Source: Paramecium tetraurelia (lineage: Eukaryota > Ciliophora > Oligohymenophorea > Peniculida > Parameciidae). From it: a stretch of 64,000 nt of DNA. The notes under the pieces were generated by a model. That model was not told where the DNA came from. It did not search any database and saw only the letters and a list, made by a program, of their open reading frames with translations. Location: NCBI RefSeq assembly GCF_000165425.1, contig NW_001799222.1:310001-374000 (forward strand). Direction: 5' to 3'. Within the stretch, counting starts at the first letter, position 1. Every line of letters begins with the position of its first letter. The position numbers and the translations under genes were made by a program. Shown in pieces: positions 1 to 16,252 of the stretch.

Positions 1-742
1 AATGAGTGGATGTGTTGTTATTATAACTTATGTTTTAGAAATTTAATTTTATTCTAATGTATTTTATAATTATTATAAATATATATTAAAATATAATTGT
101 TATACTTCTAGAAGAAAGAAATATCTAATTTCAAAAATAGTTTTAAACTAAATTTTATGAAGAATATATTTGAATAGAAGGTAATCATATCTTAATAGCA
201 TTAGTTGCAAGTGCCAAATTATTAAATAATAGGTTCAGTAAAATATCGGATTGCAATCACTTTACACTATAATTTATTGGTCCTTGTTTAGTATATCAAA
301 TAATTCACTAAATTTCCTAATAAAATGGTCTAAATATTTTATTGTGAAACCTCATCTATAAAATAATCGAAAGTTGTGTAATAAAATCATGATTATTGTT
401 AAGGTCATTTTGAATTGAAATCAATGAGGCTAGTTTTATATTATTTCAAGAAGTAAATAAAAGAAATTCATTTAATCTTTATATTTATTAATTATTTTTA
501 CTATAAAAAATCTAAATTATTAATTAAATTTCATCATTTTTCATCCCATCACATTAAATTTAATTCTAATGTGAAAGCTGTGTTAATTTAAGTAGGAGTA
601 ACGATCTCAATCATATTATGCACTTTGCCTGGTACCTCAGATGAAGAAGGAAGAATAATAAGTTTGGACATTCTTAGTTATGACAACCCAGAAGATAAAT
701 TATTATGTCCTATAAAATTTAGACTGAATAATTTATTTTTTA
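1..742. other. Mostly non-coding flank with a short coding-like stretch at its end
   Basis: Positions 1 to about 560 are very AT-rich and I see no gene in them. From about 600 to 750 the plus strand reads as protein-like sequence (GTSDEEGRIISLDILSY and onward) closing at a TGA at 748-750, which overlaps the proposed PTEN start at 743. I found no start codon or intron that ties this stretch either to an upstream gene or to PTEN. It may be a missed 5' exon of PTEN, the tail of another gene, or a remnant. Confidence 0.4.
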
Positions 743-2332
<1,590 letters not shown>

Positions 2333-2371
2333 TCTAAAATTTATATTTATTTTATTTCACATAATAAACGA

Positions 2372-3475
2372 ATGAATTAATCTCAATCTACTCATACTAA
2401 TAATTCTAGATTTGTGTCATTGAATAAGGATCCTCTTGAGAAGTACAAACAAGGATTAAGATAAAAGTTTATGTAGATGTACGATTAAATTGAAGAATAA
2501 AGATTTCATTAGCCAATAACTCCATAAGAAGGAACGATATTTTTAACTGAATAACAATCTCTTAGATCTCTATTAAATTCATCCAGAAGACCATCAGAAA
2601 TTGAATCTTTTCAAGAAGAGTGTCTAATAATACAAAAAGAAAATTAGTTGACGGATCTATATTAAGCACCAAAAGAAATATCATTATCATACACTTAAAA
2701 AAGACTTAAAAATAGGATTTTTGATCCAATACCTAATGTTAATCCAATTTTCAAGAGTCTAATTGGTAGATCTCTATTGTAGCAATCCAATACCAAGTTA
2801 CTTTAATAAGAATAAAGTTGTTAAACTAGTTTTAATATTGAAAAAGAAAACAAACTCTAAACTCAATCAGTTAGTCTCCTATTACCTAAATCAACAATAG
2901 GTATCTAAACTGCAGATATCCCAATTAAATAAGAAAATGTTTAGGTCTAATGTAGTTTTCGATAAAGCAGATGTGATTCAGAGATCGTTAATATTTAATC
3001 ATATTTAGACCGACATTATGATTATCTATAATATTAACAACATTCAAATTGGAATCCTAATATCTCTGAACTTAAACTATTAAATATGTCAGATGATTAT
3101 TAATACTCCTTTTGCAATATCTGTAAATAATTTGTGAAAAATTATATCAATTAAAATAATAACCATTAAAAGTCCTGCAAAGTACAGACTTATGAAAATT
3201 CACTATCGGAATTGATTGGAAAGTTTCAATACCTTCTATCCTCTGAAACCAATTTATTAAGAGATTTTGATGAAATGTGCAAATGTACTAGAAGATATTG
3301 TTACGCAGCATTGGAAATATGTACGTTATTAAGACAAACTCAAATTCAAAGAAGGATAGAATAACTAAGATAGGATTTGATTAAAGTTAATTAAGAAATT
3401 CAAAAAAATAAGAATAAGCATTCTCTAAAAATTGCTTAATTATTCTAATTTTTAATCTTACAATTATAGAATTGA
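2372..3475 (+). CDS. Hypothetical protein with a Cys/His cluster
   Basis: Intronless open frame of 367 residues starting 40 bp after the PTEN stop. The N-terminal two thirds are Gln/Ser-rich and low in complexity. Near residues 250-272 is CNICKQFVKNY...HQKSC, a C-x2-C...H-x3-C pattern that could bind one zinc ion, followed by a second Cys-rich stretch (CKCTRRYCYAALEIC). The tail is a Gln-rich amphipathic segment ending in hydrophobic residues. I do not recognise the family. It lies 74 bp upstream of the calcium-channel gene on the same strand. Confidence 0.7.
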
Positions 3476-6400
3476 CTTTATTCATGATTCTTTTTATGAC
3501 TAATTTTTATTATTATTCTCTCAATTCTAAGTATATTATAATAAAATAAATGGAAATAATCAAAATAGGTTCGATCGTGAGTATTTCTCATTTATAAGAT
3601 GATGATGCTCTCATTGGTGGAGATGGATTTATCAAAAAGTATTAGTAAATCACTAAAGTAGTGCTGTAATACTAAAAGGTATGTCTCCTTTAAATAAATT
3701 GGACACTAAAGATTTTAACATTAGCTATTTTAGTCAAATGAAGTATTTATAGTTCTCATAATAGCATTCCTAATTGCTTATTTGTAGTATGTCCAAGAAC
3801 ATCAAATGGAAAGAAAGTAGAAGTTGCCAAAATCTTCCCTTAGAGAAAAAAGAAACCTTTTGGATCAATAAATGATGATGTAACTGATCAAAAAAGTGAG
3901 GTTACACCTGTAAGATCATAAGTACTATTGTATTATGTATGCTAATAGATTAAATCAGTAACCCACTCTGTGCAACCATTATTGAGCGAAAAGTAGGTAA
4001 GAGACAATCAGATGAATTTGTTTAATGAATTTAAATTTAATGTAGATGGGTTTGAGAAAGAGAAAGGCAATTATGTTAAATATGAAGAGCCAATCTAATT
4101 ATTGCATTTAGCGTCATCTAAATGGCTTTGTTCATTGTTGGATGAGGCCAAATTTGAAAATTAAAATTTTAAATTGGCTTTGAGTGATTATACTAGCGAT
4201 GAAACTCTATTTAAAATAGTAGCCACTTATAAATATTAAAAAGAAGGAGATCAAATAGTATATTCTCAAGAAATCGTCAGGATTATGCGTATGATACCTT
4301 TTCTTGGGAAACCCACTTATTTACATTGTTCAGGTGAGATACCATAGAAAGCCATTAAAGAGTATAGAGAGAATAGTGAAGTTAAGATTTAGAAGAGAGA
4401 AATTAATGCATCGCTTGAAGAATCAACATCTTGGAAAATTAATCTATTCGCTGAAGAACTACCCATTGATGGTGATTTGGTATGGATTCATCACTCTGAA
4501 ACTTGTTCATAATTGGCTGTTGATTATGAAAGAGATCTAAACAGAGCTAAGATTTCTGTGTTTCAAACAGATTTAAGTGAATTATCATTTGATAATTACA
4601 GTGGCAATGCATATTCAATGTGGATAATTGAAGGTGAAGATTATAAGAAAGGAGGACCTTATTTATATTCTAATAATTATAGATTAAAGCATTTTCATAC
4701 AGGGTTGTATTTAGCTTGTGTCAGAGTAATCCCAAAGGAACAAGAAGATATTAAGATTGATCCATATGGCAAAAAGAAAGTGATTATTCCAAAGAGTAAG
4801 AAGGTGCCTGCCACTTTTGCCTTATAAGTCTAGCCTAACAAGGATTCTTTGTTTAGATTTGAACCCTTAAAATCAGTTAATAAGGATGAAATTTAATCTG
4901 ATTTTATTTAAATTAGAAGTGTCACTTAAGGAAAATATCTAGATGTTATTAATAAATTCCATCAAGATGAAAATACATTGAAACCAGTAATATTAAATCA
5001 AAAGAATGAACATGCAGTCTTTAAGATCTTCAGAGCAAATAAATAAGAAACCTAAGAAGTACTATTTTTAGATTCATGTACAAAATAATTAAGAAAGTAT
5101 TAATTTTATATCAATTTGCTTTTTAAGTTTGAATAAAATTAAATGTATTAATCATTATCTGATGATGTAGAGCTATTGAAAATAAAGACCAAAAAATTGG
5201 CTACTGCTTAAAGATGCATTTAAAACTTAGATGATTTTCTTAGATAAAAAATATACAATTCAAGTCCATCTTAAAAATATGGATTTATATCTCCTAAAAG
5301 GTAGAAACTATTGAAAGATCAACATTTCTTTGATGTGCTGTTACAAATTCTTACATCCACAGTCACTAAATAAGAATTAGAAATATGGTCGAATAAAAAG
5401 GGAAATCTCAAGGCATTAGAATAACCATCCATGACTGAAAAAAATCAAAGAAAATAATAAACCATCTCTGAGAAGGATAAATTAGAGCTGTCCAATTCAA
5501 AGGTTGAGGTTTGCAATATGATTTTCGTGTTGCTACAAACTAGTGTAATAAATAATACAAGCAATTAACTTTATCTGTTTGAACGATTGCCAGATTATCA
5601 ACATTATTGTAAGTATCTACCATAGACTATTAACTTTTTGATTGAGATGGTGAAGAGCAATGAGAAAATATTAATAAACCTATGCAACAATTTAAAGATC
5701 GAATTTGATTACATAAAAAAACAGGAAATTGAAGATGATCTTAAAAACAAAGTCAAAGTGTTAATAAATTTCTATGAGAAAGATGCAGGAATACAGTAGG
5801 ATGTTTCAATTCCTGTAAAAGTGCATGATCGTATCATTACAAGACCAATCAATATAATACAATATTTCTTCAACTTGATTATTGATGACACTGCCAAAAA
5901 CAATGAACATTATTTGAGATTTTTGAGACATATTTGTAGATATAAAAATAATGCCATTAGTATCAATTAGGAGAATTTGTTTAAGTTGTATAAGAAATAT
6001 AATAAATAAACTAAATTGTTACAAATTGAAACTAATAATGGATGCATAATTGATAAGGAAATCTCATTTTAATATGAATTATTACAATTCTTTTCAGAAG
6101 TATCTTATGGTAGAAATTATTTATGGTAAGCAGAGTTGAGTCCATTGTTTGAGAAGGATATTCTAATAAACTAGATCTGGAATCCAAATCAGGTTGAGGG
6201 TAATCAAATAGATGATAAATTAAGGTCATATTGGTGCAGATTAAGTAGAACTCTGTATATTGATTAATAACCATTCTAATATTTGATTGTTCCTAATTTT
6301 TGTCGATTGTATTCCCCTTATCAAGACTAATTGAAAAACAGGAATGATGAGGAAATTGAGAAGCAATTCAAATTGAAAAAGATGTTTAAATACATAAAAA

Positions 6401-9400
6401 CTAAGAGAAGCGAAGTCTATGAGGCAATAGCCAGTCGTGCATCTAGTGATTTATTAAATGATGAATTGGTCTATAATGCAGCTGATTAAATCTTAACTAT
6501 GTTATAATTAGACATCATGCCAAATAAGTATTACAACAAAATAATTAAATATATGTCAGAAATGTTCATATATGATAGAAAGAATCTTGATTATTTGAAT
6601 GCTGCAGTCAAAAGCTATCAAAAAACAGTTACTGAGAGGAAGAGTAAAAAAAGTATAGTGATCAATCAATTTGGAAATGTCTTTAGTGGAATGAAAGATC
6701 TCATATAGTTAAAATAAGAGGATAAGGAAGAAATTGCAGAAGAGGAAGAAGACGAAGAAATTAATTTATATGATTAACCGAAATTGTTTCTTAATCCAAT
6801 AATGAAAGGATTTATGGCAATGAGTAATCAATTGGAAGGGTTGATAACTTTACCAAAATCATAATAGGAAATTGAATTTAAATTGAAAGTGTGTTCAATT
6901 CTTGATCATTTCTTAGATCGAAGACAGAACTTCCTTATTTCTAACATTTTATTATTCTTCTTAAAATATTAATATACAAATGACGATTTGTCAGATGAGG
7001 ATGATGATTAAACTATTAAGGCTGCACCTAAGATATTTAATAATAACTACAAAACATTGATTCCCACTATTGCTAGAACTGGAATCGATGAGATTGATGA
7101 ACCAGAAGATACAACTTAGGATTTCCTATAGATGGCAGTTAAGAAGCCACCTACATTTACTAACTATTTCCAATAATATAACATCAAATCTGAAGATGAA
7201 TTCTAAGAATTAGATTACTACTTGAGTTAAGCATAAAAGTTTGATAATAATGAGAGATTGAGTGAAGATTAATTAAAGGAGAAATAAGTGGCAAGTTTAT
7301 TACCCTATTTGATGTCAACTTACTTTTTAGTTAAGGATTAAGTTTTAGAGGAAAGGTGTCTTAATGTAATTATGAGAGTTTTTAATTAAAGAGAAGAGTT
7401 GCGAGAAAATATGAAAAAGCTGTAAATCTTATTTGATGATGATAATATAAAGATATACGAATTTGTTGAACATCTCCAAAAGGATTTAAGAGTAATGGTG
7501 GAGAAGACTGAAATTTGGTTGACTCAATTTAGGGCTGGATATGATGTTGAAGAACTAGATAAATGTGCCCAAATCATTAGACAATTAACCCTGTGTATGA
7601 GATAAGGAGTTCAAGTGAATGATCGCGAGCTAGTAGTTGAAGTAGTCAATAAAGAGATCAATGATTCTGAAAAGTAATCTATAATGACATTTCTAAAAAT
7701 TCATGAAATAGTAATCAATCTCATTTAAAATGGTATGGCACATTTTATTTCTGTTTTGAATGATGAATTCATCAAAATAGAAAGAAAAGAACAATTATTA
7801 TTGCTATTTTCTAATGCATTTAAGTTTCTCATTTGTTATTGCACGAATAACAAGGGAAATCAATTAATACTCTATCAATATCTAGAGATATATTTATAGT
7901 TTATATAATATGATGTTGGACAATGCAAACTTTTAATTGAAATATTTAGAGACAATCCAAGACTATTAAACACTGGAGTTAAATCCTTAGTATAAAGATT
8001 AATCGAAATAATAGAAAGAGAAGGAAGACAAGTGAAGTTTGTTGAAATGTAAGATTTATGATATTCATTTAGACTATTAAATTTAATTAGTATTGCAGGA
8101 TAATATTTACTGGAAAATTAAATTCTGATCTTAAATACTTTCTTGCCTATGAGATCATTGAAGGAAACGGAACAAAGACTATTATATGCAGAAGGAAGTT
8201 AATAAAAAGATCTTCGTTTTTATTTTGATGATTAATTTTTGGAACCTGAAGAGAATTTGATAAAATAATTGGAAGCTATTGATTGGAAAGATTGTTACAG
8301 AGATGAACCATTTTTATATCATTCCAAGATTCTAGATTTGCTATTGTAAACATCTTTGATTGATAATACTGTAAGAGAATACAATCCTTCACTCATGCCT
8401 ACGGATAATTTTAATATTAGTGTATTTAAATTAAAGAAAATGATCAAACCAAGTTATCTATTGGAAATCTTAAGATTAGATGATGATATGGTATCTCTCA
8501 AGCAAAGATTAGCAAGAATGCCAACTCAATTTATTAAGGGTTAAGCTAGTTAATATCAGGATGAATAATTTAATAAAAAGAAAGGTTATACAGCTCTGAA
8601 ACCAATAGTATGCGAATTCTTGAGATTAGTACACATTGTGAGTGAAAAAAATAATGCTTAAGAGGGATTGCTATCCTAATTAAGCAGACAATTTATACAT
8701 TTTGTTGAATTCGAAAGCAAAAAGTTAGAATTTGTTGCAGCTGGAACGGATTATTAAAATTGTTATGTAGATTATATTATAGGCTAAGTTATTCCACTTA
8801 TTTTATGTTATCATTAAAGAGTGTTAAGTGTTTAATAAGAGGATGTTAAAAATGCATTAATAGAATTTTCTAGTTAGTTTGCATAAGCTCTTTGCTCAAC
8901 TTTCTACTAGAAATTGACTAAGTATGAACAGCTAGAAATAATATCAAAGTTGAGGGAATATTATCAAAATGAATACTATGAACCTGCCTATAGGTAGGAA
9001 GGAGAGTAATCAATATTACATCTATAGCATATGCAGTTTTAATTAGAGGATGGTGAGGACTTATAGCAGCCGATTGAAGAATAGCATGTCTAATCAATTT
9101 AAAAGAAATCTTAATCCAAATCAAAGAATTTATTAAGTTAATTTGCTTCCTTGAATTTATCATTGATTAATAAAACTAGCAAACACAAAAGAGGCGATTT
9201 AACTCCAATTAAATTACAGGAACAATGGAAAAGATTTGCCGAGGAGTTGTTCAGATCTCCTAAGTTGGAAGAGCAAATAGACATTGAGAAAGAAGCATTG
9301 GCAGATGCAATCATTGGAATAGATAAATTAATATAGGAGCCTTGTGAAATTAAACCATCTTTGGAATCCATATTAAAGAAATTCATCACATTTCTTTAGA

Positions 9401-12297
9401 CTGCTGTATTACAATAGGACAATAAGGGAACTATTGTCATATTATTAAAGATAATGTCTAAGATTATTGAGAAGCAAGATTCAGATGAAAAGAAAGAATA
9501 CTATTAGAAATTATTTGATAATTTGGGAGCAACAAGAATGGTACTCAATGTGATCACAGATTATTCTAAATTACTAAGTAATGAAATGCTGTATTATCTA
9601 ATTTCCTTTATTAATGTACTTCTTAGAAATGGTAATTCACAAGTACAGAACACAATATTTACGTTTTGTCAGACTCAATAGAAAAGTGAGGTGATGTTTT
9701 AGACATTTGCTAAGTATTTGGAAATTGCTGCTACTTCAGGAAGAGACAAGAATGAAGATAAGGAGGAAGCTGAAGTTTAGAAGCAAATAGTAAATTGTAT
9801 ATTGAAGTTCTTTTAAAATTGTACTGAAGGACATTATTAAGATATGTAGAATTACATTAGATATTAATATAATTCAAGAGCATCTAAAGATCTCATCAAT
9901 TTAGTAGCAGATTTATTTAAAAATTATGACCGAACTAAATAGAATTTCAGTAATTTAATGTGTTGTTTGGATACACTAAATGAATTAGTTTAAGGTCCTT
10001 GTGCTGAGAATCAATTAGCAGTTGCAGATTCTAAATTTTTTGATGTGGTCTAAGAGATGTTTCCTTTAAGAAAAGGTGCTGTATCATAATAAAAAGCAGT
10101 TAAGTCTGCAGCAACAAAAAGGATAAGTGTGTTGCCATCCCAATCGGTTTCTAATCTTTTAACAAGAGGAATGAAGGCACAATTGTAAAACAAGATTTTA
10201 GTGTTGGTTCTGTCATTGTTGGAGAATAGGGAAATCAAAGGAAAGAATTCTATAATAAAAAGGATTATGAGAGTATTGCCAATGAATGTTTTAGAAAGAC
10301 ATTTGAGTAAGATTTATAAGAAATGGTTCAATAAATATACAGGTGATTATAATATGCAAGCATTTGAATTACTGAAGATAGATGCAATGGATTTAGATGA
10401 AGAAAGTTAGGAATTCAAGGATTGTGAAATTATCATATAGAATGGATTCTATATCATGTTCTTGATTTGCTATTATATGGAGAGTGATGAAGAGATCGAT
10501 TCAGTCTTTATGGGATACAACAAATAATATTTAAAAAGTTAAATTTAATAGAATTCGTTGTTTGATCCAAACTCTACCTTAGGCTAATTGTTTGCTTTAG
10601 GTATGGAATTATATGAAATGTCCTTATTGAAAACCTAATAGATGTTTAATGAATTGAACAAGACCAGAAAGGATGATCCAGAATTCATCTTAGAATAGTA
10701 GAAGCGTAAATAAGAGGAAAAGAAGAAGAGATTGAAGAAAGCTTTTATGTTCTTCAGAGCTAGAACAGCTCACATAGAAGTAGTTAGAGATGATCAAATA
10801 GAATTAGTGTTCTTCCCATTATTACCTTTCAGTAAATTAAATAAGGATGAGAAGCAGTCTTTTCAACAAACAGTCGATCGTTCTTCTGCTAAATCTAAGG
10901 TTCAGGATCTCATGGAAAAGAGTCCCGAGTTAATCTAAATCATGAGACATGAGGAAGAGATGAACAGATTCTATAAGCAATATAAACTCATTGGATTCTT
11001 TGCCAATTATATACAATTGTGGAAGGACTTAGCCTTCTATTTGACTCTGATAATCAACACAATGATCATAGCTTCCTTTTCACATCAATCGGATCCAGAC
11101 AGACCAAAAGAGGATGTGAGTAGTGAAGCTTTGGATGAATACGTATTCTTTAGGAAAGATGAATGGACTTAAGCATAAACTAAAGAGTTAATCAGTGCAC
11201 TAGGATATGCCATGATGGTTTGTTCCTTGTTTGTTGTATTGTTTGTCTTAGCCAGAATAGCTCCCCTTATTATCAAAAAGGCTTTGCAAAGAAAACCCTT
11301 ATTAGAAGGACAAGGAATGATAAAGCTATTAATAAATTGGTTGGCCAAATTCTTTTTCGTGCTTTTTTATTGTTTATAAGATTTCCAACTTAGTTTACTA
11401 TTTGGGATATGGAGCATTATCTGTAATTGGTACTTTAGTACATCCCTTTTTCTTTTGTTTCCATTTGACAGTCATACTAATAAGATATCCCACTTTGAGT
11501 AATGTTGTTAGAGCAGTCACAATGCCTTGGCAACAATTAGTGCTGACTCTATTGCTAATTATTATCATTACATACATCTTTACACTTATTGCTTTCTATG
11601 CTTTACAAGATCCCTTTGGATTGGATTGCAAGGAAGTAAGTATCTGCTTCTTATAAATATTTGATAAGAATTTCAAAATCCCTGGAGGAATAGGAGGTGA
11701 TATTACGAATAATAATCCATCTCCTACTTATGAGATTTTTAGATACCTTTATGATCAAATTAATAATCTATTGTTAGTTATTATCATGGTGAGTATTGCA
11801 TCAGGTATTATTATCGATACCTTTGGATAACTAAGAGAAGACGAAAACAAGATGAATAGTGATATTAAAGATAAGTGTTTCATATGCGGTTAAGAGAAGT
11901 AATTACACATTAATAATAATTTAGTATCATTTTCGAAAGAAGTTCAGATGGATCATCGGGGGGATTTAAGAATCATATAAGACAGAATCACTATATGTGG
12001 AATTACTTATATTGTAAGATTTTAGTTATTAACTTTTATTAGATATTGCTTATTTGTAATGGAAGGATCCATAAGATTATTCAGGCATCGAATCCTATGT
12101 TGATAAAAAAATAAAAGACACAGATTTGAGTTGGATTCCTTTTGGAAGGGCTAGAGAATTAGACAAAGGAGAGGATGAATCAGAAAAATAGGCTAAACAG
12201 ATGGAACAATCATCCAGTAATATTGCATCATTGTTGACTCATTCCAGTGATATAATTTAAGCACTTAAAGAGAAGAAAGAAAAAAGAAAACAACACT

Positions 12298-13833
<1,536 letters not shown>

Positions 13834-13850
13834 AATATAATTTATAATAA

Positions 13851-14260
13851 TCACATTATAGTACAACAACCTGTCTAATTAATTCTCCTGCAATTATGAT
13901 CTTCTTACATTCGATGCTTTAAACAAACCTCTCGATGACAATGTCGACATTCAAACTTGTTCACCTCATTTAATTTGATTTTGCATTAAAGACATTTTGA
14001 TTCCTCTTTCTTTACTTATTCGCATACATGTTACTTTAAAATCTCATTTTCTGATTAGTTTGATAGGTATTGTATAACTTTGTTGCATTTAGAACATTGC
14101 ACTGCCTTCCTTCAGCAAATTAATATGGACATTCATGATCTTTAAGATCCTTATGTTCGAGACAAAATTTCTTATGACAAAGTGTACATTAAAATGGTAA
14201 GAAATCTCTTCTTTTACAATATTCCAAAGCACATCTTTCCATTTGATCATCTAAGTTCAT
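13851..14260 (-). CDS. AN1-type zinc finger protein (ZFAND2-like), with an apparent frameshift
   Basis: Two AN1 zinc fingers can be read. The first is in the starting frame: CALEYCKRR..FQCTLCHKKFCLEHKDLKDHEC. The second is in another frame: CLQCKIKL..FECRHCHREVCLKHRMQEDHNC, ending in a CCTIM-type tail that resembles a prenylation signal. Between them VQCSKCNK matches the ZFAND2 linker. The frames join only if one base is gained or two lost near 14105 (GAAGGAAGGC). A 29-nt intron with a CAG acceptor would restore frame but remove a zinc-binding Cys, so I do not favour it. ZFAND2-type proteins associate with the proteasome and Cdc48 under stress. It is either an assembly indel or a recent loss-of-function change. 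Confidence 0.7.
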
Positions 14261-15422
14261 GTAAATAGTATTTTTTCAGTATTTTATTTTCTATTTTATT
14301 TGATAATCTCTATTTTTATAAATTTAAATAACTTATACGTATATATATACTTATTTTCAGTTTTCATCATCTTTATATATGAATAAACTCCATCAATTAT
14401 CAGATGTAGATTATATATGAGGATTGAAATTTAAATCTGTAAATAATATCTCCTTTAATATATTACTTTATAAATTAAGGTTAGATTTATTATTTTTATT
14501 TTGTCTCCAATCAATTTTTATTATCTATTAACATACTATCGATTATTTAATTAATTTTTTTGAATTTCTTTATTTTTAAATGGTCATTTAGAATAATTAT
14601 ATGTGAAATTGAATTACCAAAATATTTATGTTTTGAAAAACTCTTTCCGAACTCCTCCATTCTTAATAATTCTCAGTTGAAAGTTGAACTCAGAAAAATT
14701 AATCTAAAATCTTAAACAAAATATTATTAGGCTCAGACCTTGTCTTAATTAAAGTAATCCTGCCTTTCAGGCTTTCGATAAAATAATTTTCACTGAAAAA
14801 TTCAATAGGCTTTTATTTATACTTAACATAAACATATTATTAGTGTTGATATATTTCTATCTAAATATTTGCAGTTTTGAGAAGTATTTTTAAAGAAATG
14901 CCTAGTATTTTTTTCATTTTCTTAAAGAATAAAAGTCAAAGAATGATTAGTTACCTCTAATTAAATATTATAGTTTGGAATGAAAAAATTGTCATCTTTA
15001 ATAGCTTACTATATTTTTTATGATTAACCTTATTGTAATTCATTTTTTTGTGGAATCCTAACTTTATAAAAGAGAAGTTCGAATAAATAGTTTTGCACAA
15101 ACTTATTTTTAGGGATATGTTGATAGAATTATATTTATTCATTAAATAGGTTAAATATCACATATATTTACTGATATAATAATAAAAATATTCTAAAGTT
15201 TAGTTAAAAATAATTGATAGTATTCATCTTTTTATGATTTTCTTTAAAGAATCATTTTAATTATTTTACTAATTATATTATATTAAGAAAGCATATTTAA
15301 GGACAAAATATTAACTTTATTCTCTCTTAATAATAAATCTATTAAAGTCGATATAATACTAGTCTTATTCAATTTATTTCAGAATAATGTTTTTAAATAA
15401 ATTATATATATGATGCATATGA
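14261..15422. other. Intergenic region, no gene seen
   Basis: About 1.16 kb of very AT-rich sequence between the AN1 start and the SNARE stop, both on the minus strand. Only short open stretches occur and none gives a recognisable protein. It presumably holds the AN1 promoter (near 14261-14350) and the SNARE 3' end. Confidence 0.5.
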
Positions 15423-16252
15423 TCATTTAGATGCAGTCTTTGCGCTTGTATTCATGTTGCTAGAACTATCGGATGCCAAAGATCCTTTGACTTAATCTGG
15501 AGTCATAAATTTTCCATCATCCAATCCTAATGCTGATAATACAATTAAAACTATGATGGCGATAAAAATTAGGCCAATCAAGCACATTAACAATTTGTCA
15601 GTATAAACTTATCTATTCAATAACTGTAAAAAGAAACTTTGCAAAATATTTTATTTTTTCAGCCGATCTTTTCAAAACTGATTGAGTGTCCTTTACTTTG
15701 TCATACATACTATCCAATTGGGCTATTTGTTAATCAATATCCATTATGATTTTTTCTGCCAAATCATTACCCTGCTAAACTATTCCTATGGTGCGGTCTA
15801 CTATTATTGATGCTAAATTTTTTTGATTCTATAAAATACCATCTTTCTATAATTAATCTCCCATTTCAATAACTTATTAGCTATTCATATCCTCCAATCC
15901 TTAAGGTTACTAATTTGACCTTCCTTTAAATAGATTATCATATTTCTACGCTTCATTTTTTTTAAACTTTAGTTCAGATTACAATTGCAAAAATCTTTAG
16001 TTAATTGATTCTAACAAATCTTTGTACCTAGAGTCGAACATCAAAATACTTTACGCTTTAGGCTTTATCTAGTAAATAAATCTCTAGTTGATAACTTTCA
16101 ATTTTGGAGGAAATTATTTTAACTTGAGCTTCACATTGTTTAATTCCATCTTATTTTTGGCTATATTCCTTTTTGCTTAAGGAATTTATTGTTTTTTATA
16201 ATTCATCTAAACCTTCATTGAGAGTACGATTATATTCGTTCAAATAAATCAT
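15423..16252 (-). CDS. Qb-SNARE of the NPSN/Vti1-like group
   Basis: 260 residues after two introns (16028-16049 and 15613-15637). The N-terminus is a helical domain (NEGLDELQKTINSLSKKEY, QCEAQVKIISSKIESYQLEI). A SNARE motif follows around residues 140-205 (ILQNQKNLASIIVDRTIGI, GNDLAEKIIMDIDQQIAQLD, DSMYDKVKDTQSVLKRSAEK). Next comes KQVYTDKLLMCLIGL, which matches the conserved RQVATDKCI of plant NPSN SNAREs, then one transmembrane helix (LIGLIFIAIIVLIVLSALG). Unlike most SNAREs it carries about 38 residues after the helix, ending in a Ser/Thr-rich tail. NPSN SNAREs act in plasma-membrane and cell-plate fusion. Confidence 0.82.

Noticed and set aside
3640-3770. Broken frame near the N-terminus of the calcium channel
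   Set aside because: Two introns of 17 and 22 nt resolve it, giving PNCLFVVCP in the expected position.
9138-9389. Minus-strand open frames inside the calcium channel gene
   Set aside because: The plus strand here is an unbroken part of the channel frame; the minus frames show no family similarity.
11935-11990. Frameshift at a run of six G in the calcium channel
   Set aside because: A 29-nt intron (11942-11970) with a TTTAAG acceptor covers the G-run and restores the zinc-finger alignment exactly.
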